From positions 1 to 19,251 of the forward strand of contig JAADGU010000016.1 of NCBI GenBank assembly GCA_013152195.1: 19,251 bases of DNA. The letters run 5' to 3'. The notes beneath the pieces are model-generated. The model saw only the letters and a program-made list of their open reading frames with translations. It was not told where the DNA came from and made no database searches. This stretch comes from Nitrospirota bacterium (GTDB lineage: Bacteria > Nitrospirota > Thermodesulfovibrionia > Thermodesulfovibrionales > JdFR-85). The translations under genes and the position numbers were made by a program. The stretch's first letter is position 1; each line of letters opens with the position of its first letter. Below are positions 1 through 6,263 of the stretch, piece by piece.

Positions 1-875
1 ACAGGGCAAAAGAGGTGGCAAGAGAGGTGCTGAGGCTTGCTATTGATAACTATGCAAACCGTACCACAGAAGGAAGCAGGGTGCATGAGACCACCCCTGT
101 TATTGCGGGGTTTTCACATGAGTATATTGAATACATGCAGGGCGGGAGGTTCAGGGCGTCTTTCAGACCCCTTAATGATGCCATTATAGCCGGAAGGATC
201 CGGGGGGTTGTGGGGATAGTTGGTTGTAACAACCCGCGCATTGCCCAGGACAGCATGCATAATTACCTTGCTGAGGAGTTTATCAGAAATGACGTTCTTG
301 TTGTGTCAACAGGGTGTGGTGCTGCAGCATGTGCCAAGGCCGGCTTTATGACACCTGAGACAGCCCTTGAGATGGCCGGGCCGGGACTCAGGGAGGTCTG
401 CGAGGCCATAGGGGTACCGATACTTCATCTTGGTTCATGTGTTGACAATTCAAGGATACTTACTGTTGTAACGCAGATGATTGCGGAAGGAGGGCTTGGC
501 GATGATATTTCCGGCCTGCCGGCAGTCGGTATTGCGCCTGAATGGATGAGTGAGAAGGCCCTTGCAATTGGATGTTACTTTGTTGCTTCAGGTATGTATG
601 TTATTTTCGGTTCAGAGAGTCCTGTGGCTGCAAGCAGTCAGGTGAAGGATATAATGACGAATCAGTGGGAAGAGAGGTTTGGCGGGAAGTTTGACTTTAT
701 ACCGGACCCTGAGGAGATATTGAAGAAGACACTCGAAGCCATTGACATTAAGCGTGATGGACTGAAGCTCAGAAAATACGAGCCGGGCAGATTCGGTACC
801 GAGAGAAAACTGATGACCATGGCAGACAGGCGTAAGCTTGAGGCGGCAGCAAGACCGCATGAGGGAGTTAAATAA
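1..875 (+). CDS. cooS: Anaerobic Ni-Fe carbon monoxide dehydrogenase catalytic subunit, C-terminal part (5' end outside window)
   Basis: This is the C-terminal part of a CooS/CODH family enzyme, which oxidises CO with water to CO2 and two electrons at a Ni-Fe-S C-cluster. The frame is open from base 3, so the gene starts outside the window. Cysteines typical of C-cluster ligation are visible: the GCNNP cysteine (codon 225-227), the STGCG cysteine (315-317) and the GSCVDNSR cysteine (438-440). The APEWMSEKA motif carries the lysine (555-557) that matches the conserved active-site lysine of the family. The N-terminal B/D-cluster region is not visible. After the usual end of the fold, near residue 250 of the visible part, there is a basic tail of about 30 residues. 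The next gene starts 30 bp downstream with the same orientation, so CooS probably feeds electrons to the NuoE/F/G-like proteins that follow. The family call is firm; the electron acceptor is inferred from context. Confidence 0.95.
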   Translation, partial: RAKEVAREVLRLAIDNYANRTTEGSRVHETTPVIAGFSHEYIEYMQGGRFRASFRPLNDAIIAGRIRGVVGIVGCNNPRIAQDSMHNYLAEEFIRNDVLVVSTGCGAAACAKAGFMTPETALEMAGPGLREVCEAIGVPILHLGSCVDNSRILTVVTQMIAEGGLGDDISGLPAVGIAPEWMSEKALAIGCYFVASGMYVIFGSESPVAASSQVKDIMTNQWEERFGGKFDFIPDPEEILKKTLEAIDIKRDGLKLRKYEPGRFGTERKLMTMADRRKLEAAARPHEGVK

Positions 876-895
876 TTTTCAACATTATTAAATTT

Positions 896-908
896 GGGGG
901 ATACTATG
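896..908 (+). promoter_or_regulatory. Ribosome binding site and ATG that set the nuoE-like start
   Basis: A GGGGG run (896-900) sits five bases before the ATG at 906. This is the only good start signal between cooS and the NuoE-like coding frame, and it lies in frame 0 of the window, not in the frame that encodes the rest of the protein. It supports a gene that begins at 906 and crosses a frameshift, rather than one starting at the GTG at 964, which has no comparable site. Confidence 0.6.
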
Positions 909-1389
909 GATATAGAAGGTCTTGACATTGAAAGTGAGATTGGAAAAGTTGGACGGGTAATATGTGAGCATGACAGGAAAAAGGGTATTGATACCAATTC
1001 TCCACAGGATACAGGAGGATTACGGGTTTCTTCCCGGAGAGGCCCTTGAGAGGCTTTCCAAAAAACTTGATCTGCCCCTGGCAGAGATTTACAGCGTGGC
1101 AAGTTTTTATGGTCAGTTTCATTTCACGCCAAGGGGCCGCAAGATTGTCAGGGTCTGTATGGGGACTGCCTGTCATGTCCGTGGTGCCGGAAAGGTGCTT
1201 GAGGTTCTCGAGAAAGAGTTCAACGTAGGTGTTGGCGAGACAACGGAAGACCTTGCAATGACGCTTGAGACAGTTGGATGTGTTGGCTGTTGCGGACTTG
1301 CTCCGGTTGCTACGGTGAATGATGAGGTTGTGGGCGAGATTGGACCCAAGAAGGTTGATGAGCTTATAAAGATGATTGAAGAAGATTAA
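906..1389 (+). CDS. NuoE/HydC-like [2Fe-2S] subunit, apparent frameshift near 978-985
   Basis: This is a thioredoxin-like [2Fe-2S] protein of the NuoE/HydC family, which passes electrons to or from the FMN subunit of NADH dehydrogenase-like or bifurcating complexes. The longer frame (from a GTG at 964) shows the family opening LIPILHRIQEDYGFLP, the helix with SVASFYGQFHF, and the cluster cysteines as CMGTAC and, about 40 residues later, VGCVGCCG. The first family helix is missing from that frame. It is found in the preceding frame from ATG 906 as MDIEGLDIESEIGKV and on to EHDRKKG, and that frame alone stops at 1047. Joining the two at the AAAAAGGG run (978-985) by dropping one base gives about 160 residues, the normal family length. 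The cause may be a homopolymer sequencing error, a true mutation or recoding. If the 964 start were used instead, a protein lacking the first helix would result. The gene lies between cooS and the nuoF-like gene. Confidence 0.85.
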
Positions 1390-1444
1390 AGTTATGAGGA
1401 TTGGCTTTTCTCCAGAATTAACAGGAATTACAAAGAAACCCGGT

Positions 1445-1457
1445 GAGGAGTGATATG
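1445..1457 (+). promoter_or_regulatory. Ribosome binding site deciding the nuoF-like start
   Basis: GAGGAG at 1445-1450 lies four bases before the ATG at 1455. An in-frame GTG at 1443 overlaps this site and would have to be read through it, so the ATG is the better start. Confidence 0.65.
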
Positions 1458-3331
1458 GCAAGACTGAAAAACATAGAAGACCTGAAGAATCTGAGACTCC
1501 TGCTCAAGGATGAGACATTTAAGGAAGACAAGGAGAGGATAAGGGTCTGTACAGGTACGGCCTGTATGGCCTCAGGTGCAAAGAAGGTGGTTGATAATCT
1601 TGAGAAGAGCGCTGCGGACAAGGGAGTTGACGTAGATATTGTCAAGACAGGCTGTCAGGGACTCTGTCAGAAGGGTCCACTCATGAAGGTTGAGCCGACT
1701 GGTTATTTCTACCAGAGGGTCAAGATCGAGGATGCACAGGAAATTGTCACAAATACACTTGCAGCGGGATTTCCGGTAAGGCACCTCCTTTACAGGGATT
1801 CAATCGTTCATGAACCCTATGAGATGGCAGACGAGTTGCCTTTTTATAAAAAACAGTACAGGATAGCACTGAAATACAACGGAGTTGTTGATCCCAACAA
1901 GATAAACCACTATATAGCAGTTGGTGGCTACACCGCACTTGAAAAGGCCCTTACCGGCATGACGCCTGAAGCGATCCTTGACGAGGTTGACAAGGCAAAT
2001 CTGCGCGGACGTGGTGGCGCAGGGTTCCCTGCCGGAAAGAAGTGGCGGCATACTGTAAAGGCCCCCGGAGATATAAAATTTGTGGTTGCCAATGGTGATG
2101 AAGGTGATCCCGGAGCATTTATGGACAGGGCCATCATGGAGGGTGACCCCCATAGCCTTATAGAGGGGATGCTGATCTGTGCACGTGCAATCAATGCCCA
2201 GTTTGGTTTCATTTACGTCCGTCATGAGTATCCGCTTGCAGTGAAGAACCTGAAGATAGCCATAGGTCAGGCCGAAGATATGGGCCTCCTTGGTGATAAT
2301 ATACTTGGGATTTCAGTTTTCACCTTGATATACGTGAGGGCGCAGGTGCCTTTGTCTGTGGGGAGTCCACTGCCCTTGTGGCCTCTATCGAGGGAGAGCG
2401 TGGATTCCCCAGGCCGAGACCTCCGAGACTCTCAGAGCCAGGCGGAGGCTTGTGGGGATATCCTACCAATCTCAACAACATCGAGACATATGTCTGTGTG
2501 CCCCCGATAATAGAAAAGGGTGCTGACTGGTTTCTTTCGATAGGAACAACAAATTCCCCCGGGACAAAGGTTTTTGCCCTGACGGGCAAGGTCAAGAATA
2601 CCGGTCTTGTCGAGGTTCCGATGGGTACCACTCTCAGGGAGATAATCTTTGAGATCGGCGGCGGAATTCTGGGAAATAAAAAATTCAAGGCCGTGCAGAC
2701 CGGGGGACCGTCTGGTGGTTGCATACCCGGGAGTTATCTTGATAATCCTGTTGACTTTGATTCCCTGAGGGAGCTTGGCTCCATGATGGGTTCCGGCGGA
2801 ATGGTTGTTATGGATGAGGATACCTGTATGGTTGATATGGCAAGGTATTTTCTTGCATTCACTCAATCCGAGTCCTGCGGCAAATGTCCGCCATGCAGGA
2901 TTGGCACGTCGCAAATGCTGGAAATCCTTGAAAGGATAGTCAGCGGCAAGGGTGCTCACGGAGATATCGAGAGGCTTGAAGAACTGGGCAGGCTTATCCA
3001 GGAGGGCTCACTCTGCGGTCTTGGTCAGAGTGCTTCCAATCCGGTCTTGAGTACGCTAAGGTATTTCAGGGAGGAGTATGAGGAGCACATCTATGACAAG
3101 TACTGCAGGGCAAAGGCCTGTAACGGTCTTGGCCGTTACAGAATAGACCATACCGAATGTTTCCTCTGCGGCCTCTGCAAGCAGGCATGTGCATTTGGAG
3201 CTGTAAGGGAACTGAAGGATAAGTTCTTTATTGATGAGGCGTACTGTACAAAGTGTAAGGCGTGTTATGCTGCATGCCCTGTTGATGCAGTAAAGATAGA
3301 GAAGGTTGCCGGAGAAGCAGGAAAGGTTTGA
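1455..3331 (+). CDS. NuoF/HydB-like FMN- and NAD(P)-binding iron-sulfur subunit, apparent frameshift near 2306-2312
   Basis: This is the flavoprotein subunit that exchanges hydride with NAD(P)+ in NuoF-type and HydABC-type complexes. Residues 1-100 form a fused [2Fe-2S] thioredoxin-like domain with cysteines 32, 37, 67 and 71. The FMN/NAD domain follows, with LRGRGGAGFPAGKKW (residues 183-197) and NGDEGDPGAFMDRA (213-226). Then come the SLBB region, the N3-type cluster motif CGKCPPCRIGT with a distal GSLCGLGQ cysteine, and a C-terminal ferredoxin domain with two CxxCxxCxxxC motifs (FLCGLCKQAC and CTKCKACYAACP). The first frame is normal up to NILG (2298-2309) and then becomes nonsense. The family sequence resumes in another frame as DFSFHLDIREGAGAFVCGE from 2309 onward. 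A single missing base in the GGG run at 2307-2309 restores about 625 residues, typical for HydB-like proteins. The C-terminal ferredoxin domain is usual in HydB and absent from classical respiratory NuoF. The SD at 1445-1450 supports the ATG at 1455. NAD versus NADP preference cannot be read here. Confidence 0.88.
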
Positions 3332-3345
3332 AAATAAATTTATAA

Positions 3346-3418
3346 ATTGAAGACTGGAAAATAAAAGCTCGGAATCGGTGAATTTACAGTTTTAGATCTG
3401 AGATTTCCAATCCTCAAT
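3346..3418 (+). repeat. Imperfect inverted repeat in the gap between the nuoF-like gene and the next iron-sulfur gene
   Basis: The 126-bp gap 3332-3457 is A+T-rich and contains two 15-base arms, 3346-3360 and 3404-3418, that are reverse complements with two mismatches, separated by 43 bases. It has no T-run and so does not look like an intrinsic terminator. The arms (ATTGAAGACTGGAAA and TTTCCAATCCTCAAT) resemble the remnant of a dispersed palindromic or MITE-like intergenic element, but copy number cannot be judged in this window. Two further small palindromes, GTTTAA/TTAAAC (3422-3439) and CTGTTACAG (3439-3447), follow just before the ribosome binding site. Confidence 0.5.
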
Positions 3419-3457
3419 GTGGTTTAACATGGCTTAAACTGTTACAGCGGAGGTATT

Positions 3458-4051
3458 ATGCCTGAAACAAAAGAGAAGAATTTAAAAGAGATATTTGAAG
3501 AGATTGAGGAGCAGAAATGTGTTGTCCGGAAAGGCCTTAAACTGCTTGACGAGTTTATAGATGGTCCCATGTGCGGAAGGTGTCTTCCATGTCCGATGGG
3601 CAGTTATGAGATGAGAATAAGGCTTAAAAGGCTTTCAGAGGGCAGGGGGGCTGAGGAGGATATCCGGGTTATCGGCGATATTGCCCCGAAGATGCTTGAG
3701 ACCTCGATGTGTAAAAAGGGGAAAGATACAGCAAGGTTCTTTATGGATACACTTGATGAGATGTCTGAAGAGTACACTGCCCATGCAGAGGGTGGATGCC
3801 CTGCCAGGGAGTGTAATGCCCTCTTTGTATACAGGGTTATCCCCCATAAGTGCACCATGTGTGGCGACTGTCTGGAGGCCTGCAAGGATTTTGCCATTAT
3901 AGGAGAGAAAAAGCTTCCCTACAGGTTGGGATATCTGCCCTTTGAGATTGCAGAGAAGAGGTGTACCAGGTGCGGTGAGTGCATAAAAGTCTGTAATGAC
4001 AATGCCATAGAGATTGTGGATATCAGGGAGATGGAGAAGGTAGAGGTATAA
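3458..4051 (+). CDS. Stand-alone iron-sulfur protein resembling the C-terminal part of NuoF/HydB
   Basis: This 197-residue protein has no FMN or NAD domain, only what normally forms the tail of a NuoF/HydB protein. Residues 37-95 match the N3-cluster domain (MCGRCLPCPMGSYEM, cysteines 39, 42 and 45, plus Cys85 in TSMCKKG). Then come a short linker with ECN (as in the ACN of the NuoF-like neighbour) and a two-cluster ferredoxin domain with cysteines 132/135/138/142 and 169/172/175/179. There is no signal peptide or membrane segment, so it is cytoplasmic. It looks like a partial duplicate of the upstream gene that lost its flavin domain. By position between NuoF-like and NuoG-like subunits it probably acts as an electron-transfer adaptor, for example between CooS and the NuoEFG-like proteins, taking the place of a CooF-type ferredoxin. 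That role is inferred. GGAGG at 3449-3453 supports the ATG start. Confidence 0.85.
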   Translation: MPETKEKNLKEIFEEIEEQKCVVRKGLKLLDEFIDGPMCGRCLPCPMGSYEMRIRLKRLSEGRGAEEDIRVIGDIAPKMLETSMCKKGKDTARFFMDTLDEMSEEYTAHAEGGCPARECNALFVYRVIPHKCTMCGDCLEACKDFAIIGEKKLPYRLGYLPFEIAEKRCTRCGECIKVCNDNAIEIVDIREMEKVEV

Positions 4052-4137
4052 GGTAATCTCGTACAACAATGAAAATCTGCGGCCTGGGATAAGGGTGGTA
4101 GCTTAAATTTTAGAGTATAAATTAAGGAGGACCGAGT

Positions 4138-6144
4138 ATGAGCAAGTTGGTTAAAATCAGTATAAACGGTGCAGAGTATAAAGTTCCCGCAGGTATGAAT
4201 CTCATTGACGCCGCTGAGAGCGTGGGTGTTCATATACCGAACTTCTGTTATCTGAAGGGGATGAGGGGTATTGGTGCCTGCAGGATGTGTATGGTTGAGA
4301 TCGGCGGCAGGATGACCACCGGATGTATCATGAAAACAAAAGATGGTATGGATGTTGTTACCGACAATGAAAAGATCAGGGAGCTCAGAAAGTTCGTTAT
4401 TGACCTGATCCTCTCAATGCACCCACTTGACTGCATGACATGTACAAAGGCAGGAGTGTGTGAGCTCCAGAAGTACGCCTATGAATTTGAGATAAAGGAA
4501 TCATCATTTACGAGAAAGAAATTCGGTTTCCCTGTTGATAACAAAAACCCGTTCATCAATCGCGACCCTGATTACTGCATCCTCTGCAGCCGTTGTGTAA
4601 GGGTATGCAAGGAGCAGGGAACATCAGTTCTTGACTTCCAGGGCCGTGGAGTTGGCTCAAGAGTGGTCACAGCAGAAGACAAACCCCTTCAGGATGGCGG
4701 TTGCACCTTCTGCGGCAGTTGTATTGATGCCTGTCCGGTAAATGCACTTCTTGAGGCTGACCGGTGGCGCAAGGGCAGGGAGTGGGAGTATGAGAGATAC
4801 AATTCAGTCTGCCTCTCCTGTGGCAATGCCTGTGATACAGTCGTGAGTGTTCACGACAAGGATGTGGCAAAGGTGAATGCCGGAGCAGATAACAGCAGGG
4901 CAGGACATTATATCTGTGCATACGGAAGGTTTGGTTTTGATTTTATAAATGCAGATACCAGGGTGATGAGTCCCCTGAAGAGGATTGATGGTGAATTGAA
5001 GCCGATCAGCTGGGATGAGGCATATGCAACAGCGGCTGATCTTCTCAGGAGTCCTTCCGATGCAGGGATTGTGACCACCGGAAATCTCCTTAACGAGGAT
5101 ATCCTTACTCTAAGGAATTTTGCCGGCGCAACCGGGATAAAGGACATTGATTCCACAGTGAGTCTCTATGCAGATGGGCCTTCACTTTTAGGGGATGAGG
5201 TTGACCTGGAAGGTGCAGACCTGATACTTCTTGCCGGCATCAATCCGTCACAGTGGGAGAGGGTCTTTCCAGCACTTGATGCAACCCTTAGAAAGATGGT
5301 TTCAAGGGGTGCCAAACTGGTTGTGATTAATTCAGGGCAGATAAGGCTTTCGGATATAGCGATAAAGACCCTCCAGGGCGATGAGGCCGTTGTGCTTGGA
5401 GGTTTGGCAAAGGGATTGACAGGGCTGGGGCTCAAGGCACCTGATGGGCTTGAGATACCTGAAACGGAGTTGAGCGAGGATATGACAATGGTGGCTGAGA
5501 TGTACTCTGTGGCAAAGTCACCTGTAATCCTCTCTTCCCCACTGCTGTATGAGGCCTCTGCCAATATATCCCTCCTGAAGGGTGATGCCCTGGCAGTGCC
5601 TATTGAGGCCAATGCCAAGGGGACGCTTCTTATGGGACTCAAAGGCAATGGTGCAACATATACGGAGATGACTTCCGGTGGGGCAAAGATTCTCTATGCC
5701 ATTGGAGAAGTGCCTGTCAGGAGGCCTGCGGGAGTGGATTTTCTGATTGTTCAGCATTCACATCTCAGTGAGCTTGCAAAAGAGGCAGACCTTGTGCTTC
5801 CGGCAGCCACGTCTTTTGAGACGGATGGTTCTGTTGTAGATTATATGGGGAGGCTAAAGACACTAGACAGGGCGATTGAGCCTTTTGGAGAGGCCAGGTC
5901 CCACAGGGAGATTCTTAAAGGCATTGCAAAAAAGATGAACATTGACCTGAAGACGGCAAGGACTGCTGATGTAAAAAAGGAGAAAAAGGCAGTCACTGCA
6001 GGGGCAAGGCCCGTGCCCTTCAGCAGGAGAGAAGACCTTGCCTTTAACCCCGAAGACCTTGTTGAGGCCATGAATACGACAATGATAAACAGCTCAAGGC
6101 TGCTGTGGCTGAAAGAGGTTGAACAGGCAGTTGCAGAGGTTTAG
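4138..6144 (+). CDS. NuoG-like iron-sulfur subunit with degenerate molybdopterin-oxidoreductase domain
   Basis: This 668-residue protein of the NuoG/formate dehydrogenase-alpha N-terminal type probably carries electrons between the flavin subunit and a catalytic partner. It has an N-terminal [2Fe-2S] domain with cysteines 37, 48, 51 and 63, then a His-Cys cluster motif (H95, C99, C102, C108 in HPLDCMTCTKAGVC). A two-cluster ferredoxin domain follows (YCILCSRCVRVC and CTFCGSCIDACP), then a molybdopterin-type 4Fe-4S motif (VCLSCGNAC and a distal YICAYG). From about residue 280 the fold resembles NuoG, with DLILLAGINPSQWERVFPA and a FETDGSVVDYMGR segment. It is shorter than typical NuoG (about 780-900) and lacks the C-terminal dinucleotide-binding domain and a catalytic Cys/SeCys. 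No FeFe-hydrogenase H-cluster motifs (TSCCP, MPCxxK) are present, so it is not HydA. AAGGAGG at 4124-4130 supports the start. It is the last gene of the operon. Confidence 0.88.
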   Translation: MSKLVKISINGAEYKVPAGMNLIDAAESVGVHIPNFCYLKGMRGIGACRMCMVEIGGRMTTGCIMKTKDGMDVVTDNEKIRELRKFVIDLILSMHPLDCMTCTKAGVCELQKYAYEFEIKESSFTRKKFGFPVDNKNPFINRDPDYCILCSRCVRVCKEQGTSVLDFQGRGVGSRVVTAEDKPLQDGGCTFCGSCIDACPVNALLEADRWRKGREWEYERYNSVCLSCGNACDTVVSVHDKDVAKVNAGADNSRAGHYICAYGRFGFDFINADTRVMSPLKRIDGELKPISWDEAYATAADLLRSPSDAGIVTTGNLLNEDILTLRNFAGATGIKDIDSTVSLYADGPSLLGDEVDLEGADLILLAGINPSQWERVFPALDATLRKMVSRGAKLVVINSGQIRLSDIAIKTLQGDEAVVLGGLAKGLTGLGLKAPDGLEIPETELSEDMTMVAEMYSVAKSPVILSSPLLYEASANISLLKGDALAVPIEANAKGTLLMGLKGNGATYTEMTSGGAKILYAIGEVPVRRPAGVDFLIVQHSHLSELAKEADLVLPAATSFETDGSVVDYMGRLKTLDRAIEPFGEARSHREILKGIAKKMNIDLKTARTADVKKEKKAVTAGARPVPFSRREDLAFNPEDLVEAMNTTMINSSRLLWLKEVEQAVAEV

Positions 6145-6175
6145 ATAGATGTGTGTTTAAGACATATGCTTGTAT

Positions 6176-6213
6176 AAAGGGGGGTCTATAGAATCTATAG
6201 ACCCCCCTTTTTT
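6176..6213 (+). terminator. Strong intrinsic terminator after the CODH/NuoEFG-like operon
   Basis: The arms 6176-6192 and 6194-6210 are exact reverse complements with a minimal loop (AAT with the inner G-C pair). They contain six G-C pairs at the base and end in a T-run (6208-6213). The hairpin starts 32 bp after the nuoG-like stop and separates it from the next gene. It is nearly symmetric (AAA on one side, TTT on the other), so it could also act on the opposite strand, where no gene ends nearby. Confidence 0.93.
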
Positions 6214-6263
6214 GTGACTGATTTGGGTATACTGAAAAAGAGGATGCAGTTATACGGGAGTGG

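Noticed and set aside
975..990. Classical -1 programmed frameshift (A AAA AAG) in the nuoE-like gene
   Set aside because: Only five A are present and the needed shift is +1, not -1, so the standard slippery heptamer does not apply.
662..1461. Long minus-strand frames opposite cooS and nuoE
   Set aside because: They lie opposite well-supported genes, have no ribosome sites and encode no recognisable protein.
2312..2326. Programmed -1 slip at the TTTT of GTTTTCACC in the nuoF-like gene
   Set aside because: The P-site codon would not re-pair after the slip, and homology puts the frame change earlier, right after NILG.
1443..3331. Two separate nuoF-type genes (1443-2510 and 2378-3331)
   Set aside because: Each holds only complementary parts of one NuoF protein; the end of the first and the lead of the second are family sequence only up to or from the shift point, and the second has no ribosome site.
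3419..3447. CooA/CRP-type CO-responsive operator before the stand-alone iron-sulfur gene
   Set aside because: TGT and ACA are present but the spacing and half-sites do not form the TGTC-N-GACA type palindrome.
4138..6144. FeFe-hydrogenase HydA
   Set aside because: The N-terminal iron-sulfur domains match, but no H-cluster motifs exist and the C-terminal part is NuoG-like.
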